Part shown: in pieces, positions 35,994 through 43,711 of the stretch
Layout of the letters: each line of letters begins with the position of its first letter
How positions within the stretch are numbered: position 1 is the first letter of the stretch
Assembly: GCA_049334165.1 (NCBI GenBank)
Contig: JBEGHD010000001.1
Reading direction: 5' to 3' (one strand)
DNA: 64,000 nt
Source: JBEGHD01 sp049334165
GTDB lineage: Bacteria; Bacteroidota; Bacteroidia; Flavobacteriales_D; Sanyastnellaceae
Notes under the pieces: generated by a model
What the model saw: the letters and a program-made list of their open reading frames with translations, nothing else
What the model was told of the DNA's origin: nothing
The model's database searches: none
Made by a program: the position numbers and the translations under genes

Positions 35994-36749
35994 CTACTTA
36001 AGGTTTTCACGCACCTGCTGCATGAATTCCGAAGCATATACAAATTCGTTCAGCTCCTTGTGATCGGTTTTTAGGATTTGGTCCTTGGTACCGTGCCATG
36101 CAATCAGTCCTTTGTGAATAAAGTTAATCTCGTCTCCGATTTCAATCACGGAGTTCATGTCGTGAGAAACAACCACGGTTGTGATATTGAACTCTCGCGT
36201 GATGTCGTGAATCAGATTGTCGATTACAATTGCCGTCTGCGGATCGAGGCCAGAGTTGGGCTCATCGCAAAAAAGGTAACGCGGGTTCACAGAAATCGCA
36301 CGGGCAATACCCACGCGTTTTTTCATCCCACCACTTAGCTCAGCTGGCATCAGGTGGTTCGTGTTCGGGAGATTCACTCTTTCGAGGCAGGTGTTCACCC
36401 GATCGAGCATTTCCTTCTTGCTCATCTTTCCTAGCATCTGGAGCGGAAACATGATGTTTTCCTCCACCGTTTGAGAATCGAAAAGGGCAGACCCCTGAAA
36501 AAGCATCCCGATTTCTTTACGGATGGTTTTTTGCTCCTTTCGGGTCATGGCGTAGAAATCCCGGTCATCGAAATAAACCTCGCCAGAATCAGGCTTAACC
36601 AAACCTACGATACATTTGGTGAGAACCGATTTTCCCGATCCACTCTGCCCGATGATAAAACTCACCTTTCCGGGAGTGAAATTCGCTGTGATGCCTTTAA
36701 GAACATCGTGTTCGCCAAACGACTTCGATATGTTTTTTACTTCTATCAC
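35994..36749 (-). CDS. mlaF: ABC transporter ATP-binding protein, MlaF type
   Basis: The ATPase of a lipid-transport ABC system of the Mla class. The 251-residue protein has Walker A (GQSGSGKSVL near residue 35), the Q loop, the LSGGMKKRVGIARA signature, Walker B (YLFCDEPNSGLD) and the switch His (VVVSHD). It overlaps the permease gene by four bases, so the two are translationally coupled. The usual MCE-domain and lipid-binding partners are not adjacent, so whether it maintains outer-membrane asymmetry is inferred from family only. Confidence 0.88.
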   Translation of the reverse strand: MIEVKNISKSFGEHDVLKGITANFTPGKVSFIIGQSGSGKSVLTKCIVGLVKPDSGEVYFDDRDFYAMTRKEQKTIRKEIGMLFQGSALFDSQTVEENIMFPLQMLGKMSKKEMLDRVNTCLERVNLPNTNHLMPAELSGGMKKRVGIARAISVNPRYLFCDEPNSGLDPQTAIVIDNLIHDITREFNITTVVVSHDMNSVIEIGDEINFIHKGLIAWHGTKDQILKTDHKELNEFVYASEFMQQVRENLK

Positions 36750-37486
36750 AGGAGCATGAGTTGTGTTAGAACGTAGTTCGACAAAATAATAATGACGCTG
36801 CTATTGGTAACCGCCTGGGTGCTCGATCGACCCACCTGCAAAGCACCTCCGCTAGTATAATAACCGTGAAATGAAGAAACAGATGTGATGACGAATGCGA
36901 AAACAACCGTCTTCACAAGCGCATAAAAAACGGTATACGCTCTAAAATCGAAACGGATTCCGTAAGCAAAGTCGTTCATTGTGATGACTCCAGACCACTC
37001 TCCAACAAGAGCCCCGGCATAAATCCCCAAAAACATGCTGATCACAATCAAAAAAGGAAAAAGGAAAATGGCAGCAACAATTTTGGGTAGGATGAGAAAG
37101 CTTGCCGAATTGATCCCCATGATTTCGAGCGCATCGATCTGTTCGCTCACACGCATGGTTCCTATCTCTGAAGCGATGTTGGAGCCGACTTTACCGGCCA
37201 AAATCAGAGAAATGATTGTGGGACTAAACTCCAGAATCATGGTTTGCCTGGCGGTGAAACCAATCGTGTAAACCGGAATCCAGGCACTTTCGATATTCGA
37301 AGCCGTTTGCAGCGTAATTACCGCTCCCATGAAAACCGAGAGTAGCGAAATGATTCCCAGCGATTTCACACCGATTTTGTCGGCTTCGAGAACCGTCTGG
37401 CGCCAATAGATGATGAACCGCTCTGGTTTTGAGAAAACCTGAGCGAGCATCAAGAAATACCTGCCGACTTCGCTGATTAGATTCAT
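36746..37486 (-). CDS. mlaE: ABC transporter permease, MlaE family
   Basis: This 246-residue integral membrane protein has the MlaE plan with five to six transmembrane helices. The conserved cytoplasmic loop that touches the ATPase (GKVGSNIASEIGTMRVSEQIDALEIMG, near residue 115) is diagnostic. The partner ATPase overlaps its 3' end by four bases. It is first in a three-gene operon ending with the IYD-like nitroreductase. Confidence 0.9.
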   Translation of the reverse strand: MNLISEVGRYFLMLAQVFSKPERFIIYWRQTVLEADKIGVKSLGIISLLSVFMGAVITLQTASNIESAWIPVYTIGFTARQTMILEFSPTIISLILAGKVGSNIASEIGTMRVSEQIDALEIMGINSASFLILPKIVAAIFLFPFLIVISMFLGIYAGALVGEWSGVITMNDFAYGIRFDFRAYTVFYALVKTVVFAFVITSVSSFHGYYTSGGALQVGRSSTQAVTNSSVIIILSNYVLTQLMLL

Positions 37487-37566
37487 ATGAAGTTGCTAAA
37501 ATAAGTATTGACAACCGAACATCGGAAGGGGCTAATAAATTTCACTTCACCCCGTTTTATTATTCA

Positions 37567-37574
37567 TACTTTTG
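37567..37574 (+). promoter_or_regulatory. -7 element for the small lipoprotein/SprT-like pair
   Basis: TACTTTTG, an exact TAnnTTTG match, ends 17 bases before the ATG at 37592 and rules out an earlier in-frame start at 37508. Confidence 0.5.
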
Positions 37575-37591
37575 ACAAAACTGCAAATAAG

Positions 37592-37762
37592 ATGTCGACT
37601 AAGCGTTATCCGGTTTATTTCTTTTTGGTGTTTTTTCTCATCGCACTCACAATGAGCTCTTGCGCTGGAAACAGACGAAACAAAAAATGCGATTGCCCCA
37701 CCTGGGATCACATCGATTTGTCAAACTCTGCTACACAAAACTCTCTTGAAAAATTCGACTGA
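37592..37762 (+). CDS. tiny lipoprotein, unknown function
   Basis: This 56-residue peptide has a hydrophobic signal and a lipobox-like end (ALTMSSC, Cys24), leaving a mature part of about 33 residues with a basic patch (NRRNKKCDCP) and two more cysteines. It overlaps the SprT-like gene by 17 bases in another frame. Short CxCP-containing lipoproteins of this kind occur in Bacteroidota, but I cannot assign a function. Confidence 0.6.
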   Translation: MSTKRYPVYFFLVFFLIALTMSSCAGNRRNKKCDCPTWDHIDLSNSATQNSLEKFD

Positions 37763-38369
37763 TCTCGAAAAAGGACTTTCGCGATTTGTTCCTGGCGAAG
37801 CGCTTCCGTTGGTTTGCAAATACCTGCGGACACATCGTTGTCATCTAAAAGTGACCCCGGGAAGAAAATCTAAGCTCGGAGATTTTCGGCCAGCACATGG
37901 CAAAAGAAAAGTTCATCATCTCAGTGTGAACGGTGACTTGAATCGCTATGGGTTTTTGATTACCCTCGTTCACGAAATTGCCCACATGACCACCTGGGAA
38001 AAACACCAAAATAAAGTGAAACCTCACGGTGTGGAGTGGAAGACTGATTTTAAGGAATTGATGGACCCGATTTTGGAGCTGAGCATTTTTCCAGAAGACG
38101 TTTACCGCGCTTTGACGAAATACATGAACAATCCTGCAGCTGCATCGTGTTCCGACCTAAACCTTTCGCGAGCTCTGCGCAACTACGACAAAAACAAGTC
38201 GACCATCCACCTCGAAGAGCTTCCGGCTAACTCCACTTTTATTTTCCATGAAAAAAGAGTGTTCAAAAAAGGCGAAAAACTGCGCAGGCGATATCAGTGC
38301 ATCGAAGTTTCTTCCAACAAAAAATACCTTTTTCATCCGCTGGCAGAAGTGAAGCCAATTGAAAACTAG
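37746..38369 (+). CDS. SprT-like zinc metallopeptidase-domain protein
   Basis: This 207-residue protein has the zinc-binding HExxH motif (LVHEIAHM, near residue 80) with a third possible ligand in KPHGVEW (near 96), the SprT-like arrangement. The C-terminal part (RRRYQCIEVSSNKKYLFHP) resembles the zinc-ribbon region of the family, but only one Cys is kept there, so no ribbon can form. The start is TTG at 37746, inside the preceding lipoprotein gene; no ATG precedes the catalytic motif. Its substrate is unknown; SPRTN homologues in eukaryotes degrade DNA-protein crosslinks. Confidence 0.78.
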   Translation: MKNSTDLEKGLSRFVPGEALPLVCKYLRTHRCHLKVTPGRKSKLGDFRPAHGKRKVHHLSVNGDLNRYGFLITLVHEIAHMTTWEKHQNKVKPHGVEWKTDFKELMDPILELSIFPEDVYRALTKYMNNPAAASCSDLNLSRALRNYDKNKSTIHLEELPANSTFIFHEKRVFKKGEKLRRRYQCIEVSSNKKYLFHPLAEVKPIEN

Positions 38370-38439
38370 TGTTTCAGACTTTTTGTGAACTTTGGTTCCT
38401 AACGATTGATTAGTTCCTACGAACAGAATCGATTCTTTT

Positions 38440-39189
38440 ATGGAACTGAGTAACTATCAAAAGGAGTTAAATGAAAACAGCCCGGTCGACTTCTCTGACC
38501 TGAAGGCAGTTTTTATCAATTGCACATTAAAAAAATCCCCTGAAATTTCGAACACAGCCGGATTGATGGATATGTCAAAGTCCATCATGGAGGGTAATGG
38601 CATCAGGACAGAAATGATTCGCGCTGTTGATCACGACATCGCCACGGGCGTTTTTCCCGACATGACCGAGCACGGGTGGGACAAAGACGAGTGGCCACCT
38701 ATTCAGAAAAAAGTAATGGACGCGGACATTTTGGTGATTGGAACTCCCATCTGGCTTGGCGAAAAATCTTCGGTGGCCTCGAAAGTGATTGAAAGACTCT
38801 ACGGTTGTTCCGCTGAGCTAAACGAAAGTGGCCAGTACGCCTACTACGGAAAAGCAGGCGGGTGCATCATCACTGGGAATGAAGACGGCATCAAACACTG
38901 CGCTATGAATTTGCTCTACTCATTGCAGCACCTCGGGTACACTATTCCGCCACAGGCCGACTCGGGCTGGATTGGCGAAGCAGGTCCCGGTGCATCCTAT
39001 CTCGATGAAGGAAGTGGCGGACCGGAAAACGATTTCACTAACCGCAACACGACCTTCATGACCTGGAACCTGATGCATTTGGCGAAATTGCTAAAAGACA
39101 ATGGTGGTGTTCCGGCCTATGGAAATCGTGCAACGGAGTGGAAGAAGAAAGCAGATAAAGATCATCCGAATCCGGAGTACAGGAATTAA
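38440..39189 (+). CDS. flavodoxin-fold NAD(P)H-dependent reductase
   Basis: The 249-residue protein has the flavodoxin-like/NADPH-dependent FMN reductase fold: an early strand and loop (AVFINCTLKKSPEISNT) that binds the FMN phosphate, ADILVIGTPIWLGEKSS as the second flavin loop, and GGCIITGNEDGIKHCAMNLLYSL as the third. It probably acts as a quinone or FMN reductase in the cytoplasm. It is monocistronic. Confidence 0.82.
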   Translation: MELSNYQKELNENSPVDFSDLKAVFINCTLKKSPEISNTAGLMDMSKSIMEGNGIRTEMIRAVDHDIATGVFPDMTEHGWDKDEWPPIQKKVMDADILVIGTPIWLGEKSSVASKVIERLYGCSAELNESGQYAYYGKAGGCIITGNEDGIKHCAMNLLYSLQHLGYTIPPQADSGWIGEAGPGASYLDEGSGGPENDFTNRNTTFMTWNLMHLAKLLKDNGGVPAYGNRATEWKKKADKDHPNPEYRN

Positions 39190-39224
39190 AAGATGCTGCT
39201 GTCATAAGTAAGTGCAAGACTTTT

Positions 39225-40205
39225 CTAGAGCACTTCAATTCTTCCTTTCGCCAAGAGAATGATTGGCATCTTAAAAGATACAGTTCTGATCTCACCTTCT
39301 TTTATGTTGACATTAATGTCGTTGTCTCCGCAATAGCGATTTAGAAAATAGGGGACATACACTCTAACTTTATGATTACCGGGTGCAAGCTCGAAGAAAG
39401 TCATCCCCCAATCATGAGCAGATGTCTCACCATTAACTTCAATTTTTGGAGTACAAAAAAACATTAGCCAGGCCAGGGGATAGAATGAGGTTTTAACATG
39501 AATTCCGGATCTGACCTTAGACTTTCTGATGTTGTCTCTGTGGGTTTTTTTATCTGTAGTGCTTTCAGCAGATTGGGTAGGAAAATTTGTCGAAGGAGAT
39601 TCTTCGCCAGTTCTATTGGCGGGTGAAGGATTTTTGCTGAAGCTGAACTGACATATTTTGAGGATGTAGGATTTGACATATTCAAGATCTTCTTTGAGAA
39701 GAGCTTTTTTATCATCCCAAATTTCGAGCAGTGTGAACTCTTTTTCATCCTGAGAAACAATTGAGAGTCTCCCTCGCACGCCCTGGCTTTCAATGTCTCT
39801 GTCCGTTCGTATGATTAGGTCTGTAATATCCTGCTGTCTGAAAGTCAACTCTTTATCTTCATATACTGAGAAAAACCGGATTCTTCCTTTTTCAAAGACC
39901 TTGAGATCGATATTTCCTGCCTTTCTGGATTTAGTCTTTTTTCTGGCTGAAGCTCCAAATCCGAATAAAGCGACCGACAGGAAAATCAGGATAATAAATG
40001 ATCTGCCAACAGCCGCTATCAATATTAGAAAAATAAGAAGTGCAAGCGCACCGGCTATCATTGGAATGGTTGACTTCAAAAAGTTTTCATTAGAGAGGTT
40101 TCCAGAACCTCCAAGCTCTAGAGAGTCTTCGTTTTCGGAGAGCTTAAAGCTCAGCTTATGTCGGTCTAGTTTTAGTTTTAAGGTGTAAGAGTTGAGCTCT
40201 TTCAT
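39225..40205 (-). CDS. hypothetical membrane-anchored protein
   Basis: I do not recognise this 326-residue protein. It has a beta-rich N-terminal stretch (residues 1-43), two adjacent hydrophobic helices (about 46-86), a basic segment (ARKKTKSRK), a mixed domain with IIRTDRDIESQGVRGRLSIVSQDEKEFTLLEIWDDK, a Ser/Thr/Asn-rich linker (about 195-228) and a C-terminal beta domain with SFYPLAWLMFFCTPKIEVNGE and ELAPGNHKVRVYVPY. The C-terminal part resembles the small beta-sandwich modules (PEGA-like) seen at the end of some bacterial membrane proteins. It is monocistronic. Confidence 0.6.
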   Translation of the reverse strand: MKELNSYTLKLKLDRHKLSFKLSENEDSLELGGSGNLSNENFLKSTIPMIAGALALLIFLILIAAVGRSFIILIFLSVALFGFGASARKKTKSRKAGNIDLKVFEKGRIRFFSVYEDKELTFRQQDITDLIIRTDRDIESQGVRGRLSIVSQDEKEFTLLEIWDDKKALLKEDLEYVKSYILKICQFSFSKNPSPANRTGEESPSTNFPTQSAESTTDKKTHRDNIRKSKVRSGIHVKTSFYPLAWLMFFCTPKIEVNGETSAHDWGMTFFELAPGNHKVRVYVPYFLNRYCGDNDINVNIKEGEIRTVSFKMPIILLAKGRIEVL

Positions 40206-40348
40206 TTTGGTAGTTTTGGTTAGTTCAATGGTTGTTTTTCAAATATATATAAAGAATTGAAAATCTCAGGAATGCGTAAGATGAACCAAAAACAAATACA
40301 CAAATAAAAATTCAGGGTTGGGAGTCGCTTGGCCAGTTGAACCCCGGT

Positions 40349-41695
40349 TTACATCCCCAAATACCAGGAAGCGATAGAAAAATAGATGAGCACCCCTGAA
40401 ATGTCTGCAATAGATGTGATCAGCGGTGCGCTGGCGGTGGCCGGGTCGGCTCCAAAGCGCGTGAAAACAAATGGAAGTGTTAACCCAACGATACTTCCAA
40501 CCACCACGATGCTGACCATGGTGAGCGCTACTACGACAATGATATCTGGAGCGCGGAAACTCGCCACCAGCCCTACAGCAAGCGCCATCGTTACACCGAG
40601 TAAAATTCCCACAAGAACTTCTTTTCCAACCAGTCTGAGCCAGTCTTTCATCTGCACTTCGCCTGTGGCCATGGCTCGAATCATGAGCGTTGCCGACTGA
40701 GCTCCGGCATTTCCTCCACAATCGATGAGCAGCGGCAAAAAGAAAACCAGCGAAACGACCTCGGCAATCGTGTCTTCAAAACTGGCGATTGCCGCTCCTG
40801 AAAACACGTTCATAAAAACAAGGGCGAAAAGCCAAACGATTCTCTTTTTGAAAAGGTAAGAGACTTTTGCTTTCAGTGGATTCATCACGGCATCTGAGAT
40901 GGAACCAAATCGGTGGAAATCTTCTGTTGCCTCTTCTTCTGCTACATCGAGCACGTCATCGACAGTAACTATTCCCAGCAACACACCCCGGGTGTCGGTC
41001 ACCGGAAGGGCAATTCGATCGTAGTCGCGAAAAGCTTTCACGGAGTTTTCCTGGTCGTCTGTAGCCAACAACGCCACAAACTTGTTATCCATCAGATCGC
41101 TGATTTTTTGATCGGGCTCGGCCAGCAAAATTTCTCGCACGCGCAGGTCGTCAATCAACGTCCATGACTCGTCAGTCACGTAAATCACGTTGAGCGTCTC
41201 CGAGTCTTTTCCAAAGTTTCGGATGTGCTGAAGTGTTTCTCTGATGGTGAAATGCGGGCGTACCGCCACAAAGTCTGGCGTCATCAGTCGACCGATACTT
41301 TCTTCGGGGTAGCCGAGAAGTTTGGTGGTGACTTTTCGCTCTTCCGGGGAGAGAATTTGGATGAGCCGCTGTGCTACAGGTCCCGGCATTTCCTCGAGCA
41401 GCTGAGTACGATCGTCAGGGTCGAGATCGTTCAGTAGACTGGCAAGTCGATTTTGCTTTTCCGCAAGCACGTCAATCAGTTCTTGCTGCTTGTCGTAGGT
41501 GAGATCCTGAAAAACGTCCGTTGCCAGTTCGTGCGGAAGCAGTCTAAAAACGATGATGTCTTCGGGAGCATCCAGGTCGGTGAGCAGCGTGGCGATTTCG
41601 TAAGGCTCCCAGGTCTCGAGTTCGTGACGGAGGTTGAGCAACTCCCGCGCTTCAATCATTCGCTCAATGTGCTCTCTGTCTAAAGCTTCTTCCAT
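40349..41695 (-). CDS. mgtE: magnesium transporter MgtE
   Basis: MgtE is a Mg2+ channel gated by cytoplasmic Mg2+. The 448-residue protein has the N-terminal helical domain (residues about 30-130, including DDRTQLLEEMPG), two CBS domains (about 135-250, VDDVLDVAEEE at the end) and a five-helix membrane domain with the signature GGNAGAQSATL (near 315). The start is set at ATG 41695: the alternative TTG at 41719 lies inside the -7 promoter element at 41717-41724. Confidence 0.95.
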   Translation of the reverse strand: MEEALDREHIERMIEARELLNLRHELETWEPYEIATLLTDLDAPEDIIVFRLLPHELATDVFQDLTYDKQQELIDVLAEKQNRLASLLNDLDPDDRTQLLEEMPGPVAQRLIQILSPEERKVTTKLLGYPEESIGRLMTPDFVAVRPHFTIRETLQHIRNFGKDSETLNVIYVTDESWTLIDDLRVREILLAEPDQKISDLMDNKFVALLATDDQENSVKAFRDYDRIALPVTDTRGVLLGIVTVDDVLDVAEEEATEDFHRFGSISDAVMNPLKAKVSYLFKKRIVWLFALVFMNVFSGAAIASFEDTIAEVVSLVFFLPLLIDCGGNAGAQSATLMIRAMATGEVQMKDWLRLVGKEVLVGILLGVTMALAVGLVASFRAPDIIVVVALTMVSIVVVGSIVGLTLPFVFTRFGADPATASAPLITSIADISGVLIYFSIASWYLGM

Positions 41696-41716
41696 TTTTT
41701 CTGTAACCTGTTCAGA

Positions 41717-41724
41717 CAAAAGTA
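41717..41724 (-). promoter_or_regulatory. -7 element for mgtE, decides the start
   Basis: On the minus strand TACTTTTG, an exact match, 21 bases before ATG 41695. A possible -33 TTTG lies 24 bases further up. Confidence 0.5.
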
Positions 41725-42046
41725 TCCAATTTATGGCAAGAAAATCTGCAAAGCTCAGCTTCGTAGAATAAGAAGTTAACGAGAATTTAAAACGAGCTGG
41801 ACTTCTTGTCGACAGTGGTATTCCTATAAGTTTGGCTGGTTCAACCTGTGGCGAAAATCAAAATTTGATGGACGCTTTTTAGTAGTTTTGCTGCGGCTGT
41901 GAAAATGCGAGAAATTTTGCTTTTCAACCTGGATGACAACGCAGCTGCTCGATCTTTAGGTTTATAGCAGACGGAAAATAAATGTGATGAAATGGAAATG
42001 GTTTGTGTGCTCGCTCGCAAACCGCGCTGATTAACCTCAATTGACA
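41725..42046. other. divergent intergenic region, mgtE to guanylyltransferase
   Basis: About 320 bases without a gene. It holds the promoters of both flanking genes, including TAGTTTTG at 41883-41890 with TTTG at 41864-41867 pointing right, which would give a leader of about 150 bases. I see no convincing riboswitch; an Mg2+ M-box is not recognisable in front of mgtE, whose leader would be too short. Confidence 0.45.
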
Positions 42047-43138
42047 ATGGCAAATAAAGACAACTATTGCATAATAATGGCCGGAGGAGTGGGAAGCCGC
42101 TTTTGGCCGATGAGCCGATCGACTTTCCCAAAGCAATTTCACGACATCCTCGGAACAGGGCAGACACTGATCCAGATGACTTTTGAGCGCTTGTCGAAGA
42201 TTTGTCCTGAAGAAAATATTCTGATTGTCACCAATGTCAATTACAAAAACCTGGTTTTAGAGCAACTCCCCCAAGTTGCTGAAGAGCAAGTGCTCACCGA
42301 GCCCTACATGCGAAACACAGCACCGTGCATTGCATACGCCAACTTTAGAATTCAGGCGCAAAACCCTAATGCTTCAGTCATTGTAGCCCCTTCCGATCAC
42401 CTGATTACGCGAGAAGATGAGTTTGTGAAAACCATAGAGATTGCTCTGGAGCAAACCCGCAAGAGCGGCAACCTGATGACTCTTGGGATTAAGCCATCGC
42501 GCCCCGACACGGGCTATGGCTACATTCAGTTCGAAGATTTTGATGAAGCTGTGGACGATCGGGTAAAAGAGGTGGTTACGTTTACAGAAAAACCAGATAT
42601 CACCTTGGCTAAGAACTTCCTGGCATCTGGAGATTTCTACTGGAACTCTGGCATTTTTGTGTGGACGCTCGAAGCCATTCAACGCTCTTTCAGTCAGCAC
42701 CTGCCAGACATCTACGAAGCCTTTCAGGCTGGAATGGGCAAGTACAACACTCCAGAAGAAGAGGCTTTCATAAAAAACACCTATTCCACCTGCGAGAACA
42801 TCAGCATTGACTATGGTGTGATGGAAAAAGCGAAGAATGTGAATGTAGTGCTTTCAGACTTTGGCTGGAGCGATTTGGGAACCTGGGGCTCACTCTATAC
42901 GCACGTGCCGCAGGACGATCATAAGAATGCAGTTATCGGTAAAAATGTAATGCTCTACAACTGCGCCAACAACATGGTGAATGTTCCAAAAGACAAGCTG
43001 GTTGTGCTGCAGGGATTAAACGGCTACATCGTGGTAGAGTCGAACGACACGTTGCTTGTCTGCAAAAAAGAAGACGAGCAAAAAATCAAAACCATGGTGC
43101 AGGACATCAAGGTGGAAAAAGGCGATAAGTACGTTTAG
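42047..43138 (+). CDS. mannose-1-phosphate guanylyltransferase
   Basis: This 363-residue enzyme makes GDP-mannose from mannose-1-phosphate and GTP for glycan synthesis. The nucleotide-binding signature GGVGSRFWPMSRSTFPKQF (near residue 13), the EPYMRNTAPCI motif, and VAPSDHLI and FTEKPD motifs are clear. It has no C-terminal isomerase domain, so it is the single-function type. ATG 42047 is preferred to a TTG two codons earlier. The likely upstream enzyme is the isomerase at 25 kb. Confidence 0.92.
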   Translation: MANKDNYCIIMAGGVGSRFWPMSRSTFPKQFHDILGTGQTLIQMTFERLSKICPEENILIVTNVNYKNLVLEQLPQVAEEQVLTEPYMRNTAPCIAYANFRIQAQNPNASVIVAPSDHLITREDEFVKTIEIALEQTRKSGNLMTLGIKPSRPDTGYGYIQFEDFDEAVDDRVKEVVTFTEKPDITLAKNFLASGDFYWNSGIFVWTLEAIQRSFSQHLPDIYEAFQAGMGKYNTPEEEAFIKNTYSTCENISIDYGVMEKAKNVNVVLSDFGWSDLGTWGSLYTHVPQDDHKNAVIGKNVMLYNCANNMVNVPKDKLVVLQGLNGYIVVESNDTLLVCKKEDEQKIKTMVQDIKVEKGDKYV

Positions 43139-43244
43139 CCGTTTTTCTTAAAGATCCTGCAAGTGTTTGTCGATCAGTTTTTTATTGACTTTGTGAGATG
43201 GATTAGCTATCTTCATAGCGTTCACCCATCAAAATCTTCAGGTC

Positions 43245-43604
43245 ATGCACTACGACAAAAACGAGTTTATTCTGCTTTACAACAACAATAACGACAAGGA
43301 TCGCAAAACACTCGCATACGCCCTCACTATAACCAAAAAAATCAATCGCCAGGAGGTAAATTCTGTGCGAGTTTCCGACACTCTTTTTGGAATGCTGCTC
43401 GACAAGTTGAAGCTTGACGGAAAGTCACTGGTCAACAAGGCAGATCCTTATTATCAGGAAAATATTCGCGGACGGGAACTCACCAACGATGAGTGGTACT
43501 CGGTGCTTAAAAGTCGCCCCTCACTGCTCAGGTCCCCTGTGGCCATGTATCGCAACAAGTGTGTGATCTGCGAAACTCCTACCGATGTTTATCGGGTGAC
43601 TTAA
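43245..43604 (+). CDS. ArsC/Spx-fold protein without the catalytic cysteine
   Basis: The 119-residue protein aligns along its length with the ArsC-like protein at 11816. The catalytic motif NPRCKKSRDTLA becomes NNNNDKDRKTLA, so the redox Cys and the neighbouring basic residues are gone. The C-terminal block is kept in outline (GRELTNDEWYSVLKSRPSLLRSPVAMYRNKCVICETP), with arginine near the ArsC anion site. It cannot act as a normal reductase and may be a binding or regulatory protein, as Spx is. It is monocistronic with a clear terminator. Confidence 0.75.
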   Translation: MHYDKNEFILLYNNNNDKDRKTLAYALTITKKINRQEVNSVRVSDTLFGMLLDKLKLDGKSLVNKADPYYQENIRGRELTNDEWYSVLKSRPSLLRSPVAMYRNKCVICETPTDVYRVT

Positions 43605-43617
43605 CTTTTGTTTTGAT

Positions 43618-43656
43618 AAACCGGCTCTTTGCTTTTCAGTAATTGCCGGTTTTTTG
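43618..43656 (+). terminator. intrinsic terminator after the ArsC-fold gene
   Basis: An eight-base stem AAACCGGC/GCCGGTTT (43618-43625 with 43645-43652) runs into a T tract (43650-43655). Confidence 0.8.
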
Positions 43657-43711
43657 TGTTTCTGATTTTCAGCGATTTAATATCTTACCATCGAATCTAA
43701 ACTATTCTACT

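Noticed and set aside
41696..42046. Mg2+ riboswitch before mgtE
   Set aside because: The -7 element lies only 21 bases before the start codon, leaving no room for an M-box leader.
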